Origin: an uncultured Bacteroidota bacterium
Lineage (GTDB): Bacteria; Bacteroidota; Bacteroidia; Flavobacteriales; Flavobacteriaceae
Direction: 5' to 3'
DNA length: 64,000 bases
Assembly (NCBI GenBank): GCA_902595555.1
Contig: CACJQM010000001.1
Span: forward strand, 62,001 to 126,000
Part shown: one piece after another, positions 1-9,909 of the stretch
Numbering within the stretch: the stretch's first letter is position 1
Layout: each line of letters starts with the position of its first letter
The notes under the pieces: model-generated
Told to the model about the DNA's origin: nothing
The model's database searches: none
The model's input: the letters and a program-made list of their open reading frames with translations, nothing else
Position numbers and translations under genes: made by a program

Positions 1-719
1 TATCTCAACTTTCCGGTTCAGGAGGTTTAATAATGGTAGCAATTGAGTTTGTGATATGGATAATTGTAATAGCACTTTGTATACTTTTAGTTTTAGCTGT
101 GAGACAAATTCCAGTCCAATATGCTAGAAGATCTGTAGCAGGTTCAGGTCCAAGTGGGGTCTACTCAAAAAGACAATATATTCCATTAAGGTTAAATGCT
201 TCGGGTGTAATGCCAATAATTTTTGCTCAAGCTATAATGTTTGCGCCAGCTTATTTGGGTCAGTTAATTGGAGGATCTTTTGGACAATGGATGAATACAG
301 CATTTTCAAATATGTTTGGACTTTCATATAATATTTTATTTGGATTATTAATAATCCTCTTTACATACTTTTACACTGCCATCACTGTTCCTACGAATAA
401 AATGGCAGATGATTTAAAAAGAAGCGGTGGCTTTATTCCAGGTATTAAACCAGGTGGTGAAACTGCTGACTTTCTTGATAAAATAATGTCTTTAATAACT
501 TTTCCTGGTTCATTATTCTTAGCTGCAATCTCTGTATTACCAGCGGTTATAGTTGCTCTAATGAATATCCAGCAAGGATGGGCATTATTTTATGGTGGTA
601 CTTCGCTTTTAATTATGGTTGGAGTAGCTATTGATACAATACAACAGATTAATGCTTATTTATTAAATAGACATTATGATGGACTTATGAAATCAGGTAA
701 AACAAGAAGGGTAGCATAG
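1..719 (+). CDS. secY: Protein translocase subunit SecY, C-terminal part (5' end outside window)
   Basis: This is the channel-forming subunit of the SecYEG translocon in the inner membrane. The open frame runs from base 3, so the Met at 33 is internal and about 200 N-terminal residues lie upstream. What remains is some 238 residues with several hydrophobic helices, the RQIPVQYA segment near the start, and the cytoplasmic loop GFIPGIKPG that contacts SecA. E. coli has Arg in that loop where this protein has Lys. The frame ends directly before infA, the usual secY-infA-rpmJ-rpsM order. Only the missing N-terminus limits the call. Confidence 0.97.
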   Translation, partial: SQLSGSGGLIMVAIEFVIWIIVIALCILLVLAVRQIPVQYARRSVAGSGPSGVYSKRQYIPLRLNASGVMPIIFAQAIMFAPAYLGQLIGGSFGQWMNTAFSNMFGLSYNILFGLLIILFTYFYTAITVPTNKMADDLKRSGGFIPGIKPGGETADFLDKIMSLITFPGSLFLAAISVLPAVIVALMNIQQGWALFYGGTSLLIMVGVAIDTIQQINAYLLNRHYDGLMKSGKTRRVA

Positions 720-720
720 T

Positions 721-936
721 ATGGCAAAGCAGGAAGCAATAGAGCAGGATGGAGTAATAGTTGAAGCATTATCAAATGCAATGTTCAGAGTTGAGTTGAG
801 TAATGGACATGTTGTCACAGCTCATATCTCTGGAAAAATGAGAATGTTTTATATTAAATTATTACCTGGAGATAAAGTAAAATTAGAGATGAGTCCATAT
901 GATTTAACAAAGGCAAGAATAACATTTAGATATTAA
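721..936 (+). CDS. infA: Translation initiation factor IF-1
   Basis: IF-1 is a small OB-fold protein that binds the A site of the 30S subunit during initiation. The product has 71 residues, the usual length, and runs from [11 protein letters not shown] to KARITFRY with the conserved core [13 protein letters not shown]. The ATG begins one base after the secY stop and no Shine-Dalgarno sequence precedes it, as expected for Bacteroidota. It is co-transcribed with secY upstream and rpmJ two bases downstream. Confidence 0.98.
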   Translation: MAKQEAIEQDGVIVEALSNAMFRVELSNGHVVTAHISGKMRMFYIKLLPGDKVKLEMSPYDLTKARITFRY

Positions 937-938
937 TT

Positions 939-1055
939 ATGAAAGTTAGAGCATCAGTAAAAAAAAGAAGTCCAGAATGCAAGATAGTCAGAAGAAAGGG
1001 AAGGCTTTACGTAATAAATAAAAAGAATCCAAGATTTAAACAAAGACAAGGTTAA
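939..1055 (+). CDS. rpmJ: 50S ribosomal protein L36, zinc-free form
   Basis: Conceptual translation of 38 codons gives a very basic peptide beginning [19 protein letters not shown] and ending NPRFKQRQG, the canonical short L36. The Cys/His residues that bind zinc in the classical form are missing; only the Cys at position 14 remains, so this is the C-minus, zinc-independent type. It sits two bases after infA and two bases before rpsM. The gene is short but its position and sequence leave no real doubt. Confidence 0.96.
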   Translation: MKVRASVKKRSPECKIVRRKGRLYVINKKNPRFKQRQG

Positions 1056-1057
1056 TT

Positions 1058-1432
1058 ATGGCAAGAATTTCAGGTATAGATATTCCAAAAGAAAAGAGAG
1101 GCGTAATTTCACTCACTTATATTTATGGAATTGGCATTAGCAGAGCAAAAATGATTTTAAAAAGTGCTAATGTTAGTGAAGATAAAAAGGTATCAGATTG
1201 GACAGATGATGATACAGCAAATATTAGATCTGCTGTTTCTCAGCTTGTTATTGAAGGTGAATTAAGAGCTGAAAATCAAATTAATATAAAAAGATTGATG
1301 GATATTGGATCATTTAGAGGAATTAGACACAGATTAGGCTTACCTCTTAGAGGTCAAAGAACCAAAAATAATTCTAGAACGAGAAAAGGAAAAAGAAAAA
1401 CTGTTGCAAACAAAAAGAAGGTAACTAAATAA
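1058..1432 (+). CDS. rpsM: 30S ribosomal protein S13
   Basis: S13 lies at the head of the small subunit and contacts the P-site tRNA and the large subunit. The 124-residue product starts [26 protein letters not shown] and has the family signature around [17 protein letters not shown], followed by a basic tail ending KKVTK. Length is normal. It lies in the alpha operon between rpmJ and rpsK, six bases before rpsK. Confidence 0.98.
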   Translation: MARISGIDIPKEKRGVISLTYIYGIGISRAKMILKSANVSEDKKVSDWTDDDTANIRSAVSQLVIEGELRAENQINIKRLMDIGSFRGIRHRLGLPLRGQRTKNNSRTRKGKRKTVANKKKVTK

Positions 1433-1438
1433 AATTGT

Positions 1439-1822
1439 ATGGCTAAAGTTGTAAATAAAAAAAGAAAAGTTGTAGTTGAATCATTTGGTGAGGTTCATAT
1501 TAATGCTTCTTTCAATAATATTATCATATCCTTTACAAATACTAAGGGTGAGGTTGTTTCATGGTCATCAGCTGGAAAAATGGGATTCAGAGGATCAAAG
1601 AAAAACACCCCATATGCTGCTCAATTAGCCGCAGAAGATGCTGTTAAAGTAGCTCATGACTCTGGAATGAGAAAAGTAAAAGTATATGTTAAAGGACCAG
1701 GTAATGGTAGAGAATCTGCTATTAGAAGCATCCACAATGCAGGTATTGAGGTTACTGAAATATTTGATGTAACTCCAATTCCGCACAATGGATGTAGACC
1801 ACCAAAAAGAAGAAGAGTATAA
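1439..1822 (+). CDS. rpsK: 30S ribosomal protein S11
   Basis: S11 sits on the platform of the 30S subunit near the mRNA exit. The product has 127 residues with the conserved stretches [29 protein letters not shown] and the C-terminal [15 protein letters not shown]. Length and ends match the family. The gene follows rpsM by six bases and precedes rpsD by ten, as in other flavobacterial alpha operons. Confidence 0.98.
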   Translation: MAKVVNKKRKVVVESFGEVHINASFNNIIISFTNTKGEVVSWSSAGKMGFRGSKKNTPYAAQLAAEDAVKVAHDSGMRKVKVYVKGPGNGRESAIRSIHNAGIEVTEIFDVTPIPHNGCRPPKRRRV

Positions 1823-1832
1823 AAAAATTATT

Positions 1833-2438
1833 ATGGCAAGATACACAGGACCTAAAACTAAAATATCAAGAAAATTCGGAGAGCCATTATTCGGACCTGA
1901 TAAGTCTTTTGATAAAAAGAATTATCCACCTGGACAACATGGGCTTAACAAAAGAAGACAAAAGAAATCTGAATATGCTATTCAGCTTATGGAAAAACAA
2001 AAAGCTAAATATCTATACGGAATTCTTGAAAGACAATTTAGAAATTTATTTGAAAAAGCGAATAAGAGCAAAGGTATTACCGGTGAAGTTTTATTACAAT
2101 TGTGTGAATCAAGATTAGATAACTTGGTTTACAGAATGGGAATTGCTCCAACAAGAAGTGCTGCAAGACAACTAGTTAGTCACGAACATATAACTGTTAA
2201 TGGTAATGTTTGTAATATTCCCTCTAGAATAATTAAGACCGGAGAAAAAGTTGGTGTGAGAGAAAAATCTAAATCATTAACCGTAATCGAAGAATCTTTG
2301 AACTTAAAGGAAGCTGTTTATGAATGGATATCTTGGGATAACAACACGCTTGAAGGAGTATTTAATGTGCTTCCTAACAGAGATCAAATACCTGAAAATA
2401 TTAAAGAACAATTAATCGTCGAATTATATTCGAAATAA
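1833..2438 (+). CDS. rpsD: 30S ribosomal protein S4
   Basis: S4 nucleates 30S assembly by binding 16S rRNA and in many bacteria also regulates its own operon. I chose the ATG at 1833, giving [18 protein letters not shown] and 201 residues; an in-frame ATG at 1788 lies inside rpsK and would add 15 residues that S4 proteins do not have. The S4 RNA-binding domain is visible at about residues 90-150 ([18 protein letters not shown]). It is ten bases upstream of rpoA. Confidence 0.98.
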   Translation: MARYTGPKTKISRKFGEPLFGPDKSFDKKNYPPGQHGLNKRRQKKSEYAIQLMEKQKAKYLYGILERQFRNLFEKANKSKGITGEVLLQLCESRLDNLVYRMGIAPTRSAARQLVSHEHITVNGNVCNIPSRIIKTGEKVGVREKSKSLTVIEESLNLKEAVYEWISWDNNTLEGVFNVLPNRDQIPENIKEQLIVELYSK

Positions 2439-2448
2439 TAATAAAACT

Positions 2449-3441
2449 ATGGCAACATTCACATTTCAAAAACCAGATAAAGTAATAATGATTGACTCTA
2501 CAGATTTCGAGGGTAAATTTGAATTTAGACCTTTGGAGCCTGGTTACGGTTTAACCGTAGGAAACGCATTAAGAAGAGTTTTACTTTCATCTCTTGAAGG
2601 TTTTGCTTTTACATCGATAAAGATTGAAAATGTCGATCATGAATTTACTTCATTACCTGGCGTTGTTGAAGACGTAACAGAGATTATTTTAAATCTCAAG
2701 CAAATAAGATTAAAAAGACAAATAGAATCTGTTGACAATGAAACAGTTTCTGTTTCAGTTAATGCCCAAAATCAATTGAAAGCTGCTGATTTGCAAAAAT
2801 TTATTTCAGGATTTCAAATATTAAACCCTGATGTAGTTATATGTAATTTGGAAAAGAGCGTTAAGCTAAATTTTGAACTTAATATTGAAAAAGGCAGAGG
2901 TTATGTATCTGCTGAGGAAAATAAAAAATTGGGTGCTCCATTAGGGACAATATTTATGGATTCCGTATTCACGCCGATAAAGAACGTGAAGTATTCAATT
3001 GAGGATTTTAGAGTTGAGCAAAAAACTGACTATGAAAAATTGGTTTTTGAAATATCAACCGATGGTTCCATTGATCCAAAAAATGCATTAACTGAAGGCG
3101 CTAAAGTTTTAATTCATCATTTTATGTTGTTTTCTGATGAAAGAATAACTCTTGAGGCAGATGAAATTGCTCAAACTGAGACCTATGATGAAGAATCTTT
3201 GCACATGAGACAGTTATTAAAAACTAGATTAATTGACATGGATCTTTCAGTTAGAGCTCTCAATTGTCTTAAAGCTGCTGAAGTTGATACTCTGGGTGAT
3301 CTAGTTTCATTTAATAAATCAGATTTAATGAAATTCAGAAACTTTGGAAAAAAATCTTTAACTGAGCTTGAAGAGCTTGTTTTAGTTAAAGGATTAAGTT
3401 TCGGAATGGATCTTTCAAAATATAAATTAGATAAGGATTAA
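2449..3441 (+). CDS. rpoA: DNA-directed RNA polymerase subunit alpha
   Basis: The alpha subunit dimerises to start RNA polymerase assembly and contacts upstream DNA and activators. The 330-residue product has the N-terminal dimerisation domain (about 1-235, with [20 protein letters not shown]) and the helix-hairpin-helix C-terminal domain (about 255-325, with [19 protein letters not shown] and [11 protein letters not shown]). The length is normal. The gene lies between rpsD and rplQ, six bases before the latter, so polymerase and ribosome genes share one transcript. Confidence 0.98.
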   Translation: MATFTFQKPDKVIMIDSTDFEGKFEFRPLEPGYGLTVGNALRRVLLSSLEGFAFTSIKIENVDHEFTSLPGVVEDVTEIILNLKQIRLKRQIESVDNETVSVSVNAQNQLKAADLQKFISGFQILNPDVVICNLEKSVKLNFELNIEKGRGYVSAEENKKLGAPLGTIFMDSVFTPIKNVKYSIEDFRVEQKTDYEKLVFEISTDGSIDPKNALTEGAKVLIHHFMLFSDERITLEADEIAQTETYDEESLHMRQLLKTRLIDMDLSVRALNCLKAAEVDTLGDLVSFNKSDLMKFRNFGKKSLTELEELVLVKGLSFGMDLSKYKLDKD

Positions 3442-3447
3442 TAACAG

Positions 3448-4263
3448 ATGAGACACGGTAAAAAATTTCCACATTTAGGCAGAAAGACGGCTCACAGAAA
3501 ATATATGTTAGCTAATATGGCGTGTTCATTAATTGAGCATAAGTCAATTAACACCACATTAGCAAAAGCTAAAGCCCTTAAATTATTTATTGAGCCAATA
3601 ATTACAAAGTCTAAAAATGATTCTACTCACAACAGAAGAATAGCTTTTAGGTATTTAAGGGACAAAAAAGCTGTGACTGAATTATTTAGAGAAATCTCTG
3701 TAAAAATAGGTGATAGACCTGGTGGTTATACGCGTGTCATAAAGCTTGGTAACCGTCTAGGTGATAATGCTGATATGGCTTTAATTGAACTTGTTGATTA
3801 CAATGAGATTTATTCAACAAATAAGCCTGATAAAAAGAGAAGAAGAAGAAGAAAAAAATCCTCACAAAATTTAGTGCAACCTAAACCAGAAAATCAAGAA
3901 TCTATAACTGAAAATGATGTTGATGAAAAGGTCGAAGAAACAGTTGTGGATGTGAAGAAAGAGGCTCCTGCTACTCAAGAAGCACCTGCTGAGGATGCTC
4001 CTGCTGCTGAAGATGCTCCTGCTACTGAAGAAGCACCTGCTGAAGATGCTCCTGCTACTGAAGAAGAACCTGCTGAGGATGCTCCTGCTGAAGAAGCACC
4101 TGCTGAAGATGCTCCTGCTGCTGAAGAGGCTCCTGCCACTGAAGAAGCACCTGCTGAGGATGCTCCTGCTGCTGAAGAGGCTCCTGCCACTGAAGAAGCA
4201 CCTGCTGAGGATGCTCCTGCTGAAGATTCCAAAGAAAATGAAGATGATAAAAAGACTGAATAA
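3448..4263 (+). CDS. rplQ: 50S ribosomal protein L17 with long acidic Ala/Pro repeat tail
   Basis: Residues 1-121 are a standard L17 ([20 protein letters not shown], then [24 protein letters not shown]), which lies near the polypeptide exit tunnel. Bacterial L17 is usually 115-130 residues; this one has 271. The core is followed by a basic cluster (KKRRRRRRKK, about 129-137), a linker, and about 100 residues built from units such as [10 protein letters not shown], ending ENEDDKKTE. Shorter acidic tails on L17 are known in Bacteroidota. At DNA level the tail contains near-identical 51-base tandem copies. It is the last gene of the operon, followed by a strong terminator. Confidence 0.96.
   Translation: MRHGKKFPHLGRKTAHRKYMLANMACSLIEHKSINTTLAKAKALKLFIEPIITKSKNDSTHNRRIAFRYLRDKKAVTELFREISVKIGDRPGGYTRVIKLGNRLGDNADMALIELVDYNEIYSTNKPDKKRRRRRKKSSQNLVQPKPENQESITENDVDEKVEETVVDVKKEAPATQEAPAEDAPAAEDAPATEEAPAEDAPATEEEPAEDAPAEEAPAEDAPAAEEAPATEEAPAEDAPAAEEAPATEEAPAEDAPAEDSKENEDDKKTE
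4090..4221 (+). repeat. 51-bp tandem repeat in the rplQ tail
   Basis: Two full copies (4090-4140 and 4141-4191) differ at a single base (gaagat versus gaggat), and a third partial copy starts at 4192. Each encodes 17 residues of the Glu-Glu-Ala-Pro / Glu-Asp-Ala-Pro pattern. Shorter, more diverged copies of the same motif extend back to about 3962. The near identity points to recent duplication by slippage or unequal exchange. Confidence 0.9.
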
Positions 4264-4291
4264 TAGTTTTTTTTCAATTCTTAATAACTTT

Positions 4292-4323
4292 AAAGATAAA
4301 CACAATGTTTATCTTTTTTTTTT
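4292..4323 (+). terminator. Intrinsic terminator of the secY-rplQ operon
   Basis: A perfect 10-bp stem (AAAGATAAAC at 4292-4301 with GTTTATCTTT at 4307-4316) closes a 5-base ACAAT loop and runs into an uninterrupted T tract to 4323. It lies 29 bases after the rplQ stop and ahead of the carA promoter element, so it separates the ribosomal operon from carA-eno. Confidence 0.85.
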
Positions 4324-4327
4324 GTTA

Positions 4328-4335
4328 TAATTTTG
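4328..4335 (+). promoter_or_regulatory. Bacteroidota -7 element TAATTTTG upstream of carA
   Basis: The sequence matches TAnnTTTG exactly and lies directly after the rplQ terminator. The carA TTG codon begins 17 bases after the element, so the predicted leader is only about ten bases long. No clear -33 element was seen. Confidence 0.5.
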
Positions 4336-4351
4336 GAAATAATTTTTTGAT

Positions 4352-5458
4352 TTGAGTCAATACAAACCCAGAAAAAAAGCTTTTGTTTTACTTGAGGATG
4401 GAACTATTTTCCATGGAAAATCCATTGGAATTGATGGAACTGCTTTTGGTGAATTGTGCTTTAATACAGGCATGACTGGCTATCAAGAAATTTTCACGGA
4501 CCCATCATACAATGGTCAACTAATGGTTATGGCAAACGCTCACATTGGTAATTATGGGACAAATTTAGATGAAGTAGAATCAGATTCTGTCAAAATTGCA
4601 GGTCTTATTTGTAAGAACTTTAGTTTTAACTTTTCCAGACATGGTGATTCAACATCACTCTTTGATTTTTTATCCTCAAATAAAATAGTATGTATATCTG
4701 ATGTTGACACAAGAGCATTGGTAAGTTATATAAGAGATAATGGAGCTATGAATGCGGTGATATCAACAGAATCCATTGATTCACTTGATAAGATAAAAAA
4801 ACAACTTTCAAAAGTTCCTTCCATGAATGGTCTAGAGCTTGCTTCTAGAGTATCGACTAATAAGCCTTACTATTTTGGTGATGAAAATTCTAAATATAAG
4901 ATAGCTGTACTTGATTTAGGAGTAAAAATGAATATTCTTAAAAACCTTTCAAAAAGAAATGCTTATATGAAAGTTTTTCCACACAATTCTAAATATGAGG
5001 ACATGAAGAAATGGAATCCTGATGCATATTTCATCTCAAATGGACCAGGTGATCCAGAACCATTATCTAATGCAATTAATGTTACTAAGGAAATACTAAA
5101 CTCTAAGAAGCCTCTTTTTGGTATATGTTTAGGTCATCAAGTTATAGCTCTAGCAAATGGAATAAAGACATATAAGATGCACAATGGACATAGGGGTATA
5201 AATCACCCAGTTATCAATTTAAAGACTGGTAAAGGTGAAATTACTTCTCAAAATCATGGTTTTGCAATTGATAAAGAGGACACAGAAAAAAATAAAAACA
5301 TTGAAATTACCCACATGCATCTGAATGATGATACCATTGCTGGAATTAAGATTAATGATAAGCAATGTTTTTCTGTTCAATTTCACCCTGAAGCAAGTGC
5401 AGGACCTCACGATTCTTCATACTTATTTGATGAATTTCTTGACATGATAGAAAAGTAA
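4352..5458 (+). CDS. carA: Carbamoyl-phosphate synthase small (glutaminase) subunit
   Basis: CarA hydrolyses glutamine and passes ammonia to CarB for carbamoyl phosphate synthesis, feeding pyrimidine and arginine biosynthesis. The 368-residue product has the N-terminal small-subunit domain and a class I glutamine amidotransferase domain with nucleophile Cys259 in GICLGHQ and the His-Glu pair in QFHPEAS near the C-terminus. It starts with TTG just after a -7 promoter element. Its partner carB is 35 kb away at 39665 rather than adjacent. The ATG of eno follows two bases after the stop, so the two are probably co-transcribed. Confidence 0.97.
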   Translation: MSQYKPRKKAFVLLEDGTIFHGKSIGIDGTAFGELCFNTGMTGYQEIFTDPSYNGQLMVMANAHIGNYGTNLDEVESDSVKIAGLICKNFSFNFSRHGDSTSLFDFLSSNKIVCISDVDTRALVSYIRDNGAMNAVISTESIDSLDKIKKQLSKVPSMNGLELASRVSTNKPYYFGDENSKYKIAVLDLGVKMNILKNLSKRNAYMKVFPHNSKYEDMKKWNPDAYFISNGPGDPEPLSNAINVTKEILNSKKPLFGICLGHQVIALANGIKTYKMHNGHRGINHPVINLKTGKGEITSQNHGFAIDKEDTEKNKNIEITHMHLNDDTIAGIKINDKQCFSVQFHPEASAGPHDSSYLFDEFLDMIEK

Positions 5459-5460
5459 TC

Positions 5461-6747
5461 ATGACAAAAATTAAAGACATAAAAGCCAGACAAATTTTCG
5501 ATTCTAGAGGAAACCCAACAGTTGAGGTTGATGTTATAACAAATGATAATATAATTGGGAGAGCAGCGGTTCCATCTGGAGCATCTACTGGAGAACATGA
5601 AGCAGTTGAATTGAGAGATGGAGGAAATGATTACATGGGTAAGGGAGTTAGTGTGGCTGTTAACAACGTCAATTCAACAATAAGAGAAAACTTATTAGGC
5701 AATTCTGTTTTTGAACAAAAAAAACTAGATAGTTTGATGATTGATTTAGATGGTACTGAAAATAAATGTATTCTTGGTGCTAATGCAATTCTAGGTGTTT
5801 CTCTTGCTATATCTCAAGCTGCTGCAAAAAGTAAAAATTTGCCATTGTATCAATATATTGGTGGTAATTCAGCAATTACACTTCCAGTTCCAATGATGAA
5901 TATAATTAATGGTGGCTCACACTCTGATGCTCCTATTGCATTTCAAGAGTTTATGATTGTTCCAGTGAATGCAGAAAGTTTCTCTAACGCTATGAAAATT
6001 GGCACAGAAATTTTTCATAATTTAAAAAGTATCTTATCAGCTAGAGGTTTATCAACTTCAGTAGGTGATGAAGGAGGTTTTGCTCCAAAATTAAAAGGAA
6101 CTGAGGATGCACTTGAAACCATTATTAAATCTATATCATCTGCAGGATTTAAACCTGGTGAAGATGTTATGATTGCTCTTGATTGTGCTTCATCTGAATT
6201 TTTTGAAGATAATCATTATGATTACAGGATATTTGAAGGTAAAAATGGAAAAGTCTTTGATTCTGTACAACAGGCTGATTATTTATCTGATCTTGTTAGT
6301 AAATATCCAATTATATCGATTGAAGATGGTATGGACGAAAATGATTGGAGTGGTTGGATTCATTCAACAAATGTTCTTGGGAATAAAGTTCAATTAGTTG
6401 GTGATGACCTTTTTGTTACTAACACAAATATTTTACAAAAAGGTATCGATCAAAAAGCCGCAAATTCTATTTTAATTAAAGTAAATCAAATAGGTACTCT
6501 GACAGAAACTATTAATGCAATAAACTTGGCAAAACAACATGGATTTTCGACTGTTATTTCGCATAGGTCTGGTGAAACCGAGGATAATATTATAGCAGAT
6601 TTAGCAGTTGCATTGAATGCTGGTCAAATAAAAACAGGCTCGCTTTCTAGGTCGGACAGAATGTCAAAATATAATCAACTACTTCGCATTGAAGAGCAAC
6701 TTGGAAGTAAAGCATTTTATCCAAAAAGAGAAGCTTTTACTTTTTAA
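5461..6747 (+). CDS. eno: Enolase
   Basis: Enolase interconverts 2-phosphoglycerate and phosphoenolpyruvate in glycolysis and gluconeogenesis. The 428-residue product shows the N-terminal [16 protein letters not shown], the acid/base region VGDEGGFAP, the Mg ligands in [18 protein letters not shown] and [10 protein letters not shown], the catalytic Lys in [10 protein letters not shown] and the signature HRSGETED. Length is normal for bacteria. It starts two bases after carA, and gltA follows after 40 bases. Confidence 0.98.
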   Translation: MTKIKDIKARQIFDSRGNPTVEVDVITNDNIIGRAAVPSGASTGEHEAVELRDGGNDYMGKGVSVAVNNVNSTIRENLLGNSVFEQKKLDSLMIDLDGTENKCILGANAILGVSLAISQAAAKSKNLPLYQYIGGNSAITLPVPMMNIINGGSHSDAPIAFQEFMIVPVNAESFSNAMKIGTEIFHNLKSILSARGLSTSVGDEGGFAPKLKGTEDALETIIKSISSAGFKPGEDVMIALDCASSEFFEDNHYDYRIFEGKNGKVFDSVQQADYLSDLVSKYPIISIEDGMDENDWSGWIHSTNVLGNKVQLVGDDLFVTNTNILQKGIDQKAANSILIKVNQIGTLTETINAINLAKQHGFSTVISHRSGETEDNIIADLAVALNAGQIKTGSLSRSDRMSKYNQLLRIEEQLGSKAFYPKREAFTF

Positions 6748-6787
6748 GCTTTATTTTCCCTGTTTTTTTAACTAAATTTAAGGTTGT

Positions 6788-8089
6788 ATGAGCAAAAAAG
6801 TTACATTACAATACAATGGCAAAGAATACAACTTTAATCTTCTTAAAGGTTCAGAAAATGAAAATGCTATAGATGTTTCATCTTTAAGGTCAGAGGCTAA
6901 TCTAATTACTCTAGACCCAGGATTCAAAAACACTGGATCATGTAAAAGTTCAATCACATTTCTAGATGGCGAAAAAGGAATACTTAGATATAGAGGTTAC
7001 TCAATTGAAGATTTAGCAAAAAATGCAAATTTTCTTGAAGTTGCATTTTTATTAATTTTTGGAGAACTTCCAACAAAAGAAGAATTAGAAAAACTCATTT
7101 CAGATATACAAGACAACGCAATAATTGATGAGGATTTAAAAAAGATTTTAGTAAGCTTTCCAAGATCTGCTCACCCAATGGGAATACTCTCATCTTTAAC
7201 CAGTGCTCTAATTGCTTTTAATCCTGAAAAGAAAATTAGTTTAAATAAAAAAACAGGTGATGGTCATACCTATATGTATAACTTGATAGTTAAACTACTA
7301 GCTAAAATTCCAATACTCGTTGCATGGGTTCACAGAAGAAGAAAAGGTTTATCTCTTGATTATGGTGATTATACACAAGGATATGTTGAAAATATTACAA
7401 AAATGATGTTTCAACTTCCAAATCAAGCATATGTTAAAAATGATGTTATCGTTAATGCCATGAATAAACTTTTAATCCTTCATGCTGATCATGAACAAAA
7501 CTGCTCAACATCTACAGTAAGAATAGTGGGTTCATCTGAAGCTAGCTTATTTGCTTCAGTATCAGCTGGTATATCAGCATTGTGGGGGAGACTTCATGGT
7601 GGTGCTAATCAAGCGGTTTTAGAAATGTTAGAAGCTATTAAAAATGATGGAGGTGATACTAAAAAATTTATGGAGAAAGCAAAGGACAAAAATGATCCTT
7701 TCAGATTGATGGGCTTTGGTCATAGAGTTTATAAAAACTTTGATCCTAGAGCAAAGATTATTAAAGTAGCTGCTCACGAAGTATTAAAAGATTTAGGGAT
7801 TAAAGATCCAATACTTGACATAGCTAAATCGTTGGAGAAAGAGGCACTAAATGATCCATATTTCACAACTAGAAAACTTTATCCAAATGTTGATTTTTAC
7901 TCTGGAATAATATATAAAGCTTTACAAATTCCTACCGAAATGTTTACTGTAATGTTCGCTTTAGGTAGAGTTCCTGGCTGGATTGCCCATTGGAGAGAGA
8001 TGAGGATGAATAATGATCCAATTGGAAGACCAAGACAGGTTTACACAGGAAGTAACCAGCGTGATTTCGTGTCTATAAATAAACGATAG
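6788..8089 (+). CDS. gltA: Citrate synthase
   Basis: This enzyme condenses oxaloacetate and acetyl-CoA as the entry to the TCA cycle. The product has 433 residues, the length of the hexameric type II enzymes, with catalytic His regions in LHADHEQNCSTSTVR and WGRLHGGANQAV, the signature GFGHRVYKNFDPRA, and the oxaloacetate-binding segment VDFYSG near residue 375. A beta-stranded N-terminal domain (about 1-50) is present as in type II enzymes. It follows eno after 40 bases with no clear terminator, and argS starts ten bases after it. Confidence 0.97.
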   Translation: MSKKVTLQYNGKEYNFNLLKGSENENAIDVSSLRSEANLITLDPGFKNTGSCKSSITFLDGEKGILRYRGYSIEDLAKNANFLEVAFLLIFGELPTKEELEKLISDIQDNAIIDEDLKKILVSFPRSAHPMGILSSLTSALIAFNPEKKISLNKKTGDGHTYMYNLIVKLLAKIPILVAWVHRRRKGLSLDYGDYTQGYVENITKMMFQLPNQAYVKNDVIVNAMNKLLILHADHEQNCSTSTVRIVGSSEASLFASVSAGISALWGRLHGGANQAVLEMLEAIKNDGGDTKKFMEKAKDKNDPFRLMGFGHRVYKNFDPRAKIIKVAAHEVLKDLGIKDPILDIAKSLEKEALNDPYFTTRKLYPNVDFYSGIIYKALQIPTEMFTVMFALGRVPGWIAHWREMRMNNDPIGRPRQVYTGSNQRDFVSINKR

Positions 8090-8099
8090 TTTTTTTATA

Positions 8100-9857
8100 A
8101 TGGGTGTAGAAAATATTCTGAAAGAAAAAATTGGAGAATATTTATCAGAAAATTATTCTCTTTCAAAAATTGACATAGAAATTCTTAAAACTAGGAAAGA
8201 ATTTAACGGTGACTACACTGTAGTATTATTTCCTCTGATACCTTTAATTAAAAAAAAACCTGCTGAATTTGGTAGTGATATTGGTGAGGTTTTAAAAGAA
8301 GATGGAAATATTGTAAAAGATTATAATATTGTTCAAGGTTTTTTGAATTTAGTTTTTTTTGATACTTTTTTAGTTGATTCACTTAAAAGTTTTAATGTTG
8401 ATTTAAAAAATAATTTAAATCTAAAAAATGATTTTTATTTGATTGAATTTTCTTCTCCAAACACCAATAAACCTCTTCATTTAGGTCATGTAAGAAATAT
8501 ATTATTAGGAGATTCAATATCTAAAATATTTCAGGAGGTTGGTAATAAAGTTCATAAGACTCAGATTATAAATGATAGAGGAATACATATTTGTAAATCT
8601 ATGGTTGCCTGGAACAGATTCGGAAATAATTCTAATCCAAAAAATGAAAATATTAAAGGAGATGTTTTTGTTGGTAATTATTATGTGTTATACAATAAGG
8701 AATATGAAAAACAAGTAAATAAGTTAATATCAGATGGTCATGACAAGAAAAATGCTGAACAAAATGCTGAAATTTTATTAGAAGCTAAAGATTTACTTAG
8801 AAAATGGGAAAACGGTGATGAAGAAGTAATTAAGCAATGGGAAAAATTAAATTCTTGGGTATATGAAGGCTTTTCTAAAACATACTCTGATTTAAATGTC
8901 AAATTTGATTCTGAATATTTTGAAAGTAAAACATATCTAAAAGGAAAGGAGATAGTTATTGATGGCCTAAATAAAAGTATCTTCAAAAAGAAAGATGATA
9001 ATTCTATTTGGATTGATTTAACTAATGATGGTTTGGATGAAAAAATATTATTAAGATCTGACGGAACATCAGTGTATATAACTCAAGATATTGGTACAGC
9101 TTTTCTGAGATACAAAGATCATCCAAAAATGGATGGTATGATATATACAACCGGAAATGAGCAAGATTACCACTTTAAGGTTTTATTTCAGGTATTAAAT
9201 AAGCTAGGATATCCTTGGGCTAATAAGCTTTCTCATCTAAGTTATGGTATGGTAGATTTACCATCTGGAAAAATGAAGAGTAGGGAAGGAACTGTTGTCG
9301 ATGCAGATGAATTGATTGAAGAGATGAATCAAAAAGCTAAATCTATTTCAGAGTCACTCGGTAAAGTAAATCATCTAAATGATTCAAATCAATTAAAATT
9401 GTTTAATGACATTGCTCTAGGAGCATTAAAATACCATATTCTTAAAGTTGATCCTAAAAAGAGGATTTTATTTGACCCAAATGAATCAATTGATTTTAAT
9501 GGTAATACAGGACCATTTATTCAATATACTTACGCTAGAATTCAATCTCTGTTAAGAAAGAATACCAACAACAAAAGCTTTAAGGATATAAGTATTTCAG
9601 AAAAGGAAAGAAATATTATTATTCAATTAAATGATTATCCAAATGTTTTGTTGAATGCCTATTCAAATTTAAATCCATCTTTGATTGCTAATTACGTTTA
9701 TGATTTAGTAAAGCTTTATAATTCTTTTTATCAGTCCCATACAGTTTTGGGAAATAACGAAATTAATAGTTTTAGAATATTGCTTTCCAAAAAGGTCAGT
9801 GAATATATTAAAAAGTCAATGTCACTGTTAGGAGTAAACGTTCCTAACAGAATGTAA
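8100..9857 (+). CDS. argS: Arginyl-tRNA synthetase
   Basis: ArgRS is a class I synthetase charging tRNA-Arg. The 585-residue product has an N-terminal additional domain (about 1-90), the HIGH-type signature in PNTNKPLHLGHVRN, a KMSK-region equivalent in GMVDLPSGKMKSREGTVVDAD, and a C-terminal anticodon-binding DALR domain (about 470-585, with GPFIQYTYARIQSL). Length is typical. It ends just before a strong bidirectional terminator shared with the proteorhodopsin gene. Confidence 0.97.
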   Translation: MGVENILKEKIGEYLSENYSLSKIDIEILKTRKEFNGDYTVVLFPLIPLIKKKPAEFGSDIGEVLKEDGNIVKDYNIVQGFLNLVFFDTFLVDSLKSFNVDLKNNLNLKNDFYLIEFSSPNTNKPLHLGHVRNILLGDSISKIFQEVGNKVHKTQIINDRGIHICKSMVAWNRFGNNSNPKNENIKGDVFVGNYYVLYNKEYEKQVNKLISDGHDKKNAEQNAEILLEAKDLLRKWENGDEEVIKQWEKLNSWVYEGFSKTYSDLNVKFDSEYFESKTYLKGKEIVIDGLNKSIFKKKDDNSIWIDLTNDGLDEKILLRSDGTSVYITQDIGTAFLRYKDHPKMDGMIYTTGNEQDYHFKVLFQVLNKLGYPWANKLSHLSYGMVDLPSGKMKSREGTVVDADELIEEMNQKAKSISESLGKVNHLNDSNQLKLFNDIALGALKYHILKVDPKKRILFDPNESIDFNGNTGPFIQYTYARIQSLLRKNTNNKSFKDISISEKERNIIIQLNDYPNVLLNAYSNLNPSLIANYVYDLVKLYNSFYQSHTVLGNNEINSFRILLSKKVSEYIKKSMSLLGVNVPNRM

Positions 9858-9861
9858 AAAA

Positions 9862-9886
9862 AAAAGCCGCTTAAAAAGCGGCTTTT
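9862..9886. terminator. Bidirectional terminator between argS and proteorhodopsin
   Basis: A perfect 11-bp stem (AAAAGCCGCTT with AAGCGGCTTTT) closes an AAA loop. An A run on the left and T run on the right give a U tract in both directions. It lies in the 52-base gap between the convergent argS and rhodopsin stops and can end both transcripts. The GC-rich stem stands out in this AT-rich region. Confidence 0.9.
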
Positions 9887-9909
9887 CTTATAGGTTAGTT
9901 GTAATGTTG

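Noticed and set aside
3871-4305. Long minus-strand frames rich in Ser, Arg, Ala and Gly opposite the rplQ tail
   Set aside because: They arise from the repeated codons of rplQ read backwards. They have no family pattern and lie over a clear coding tail.
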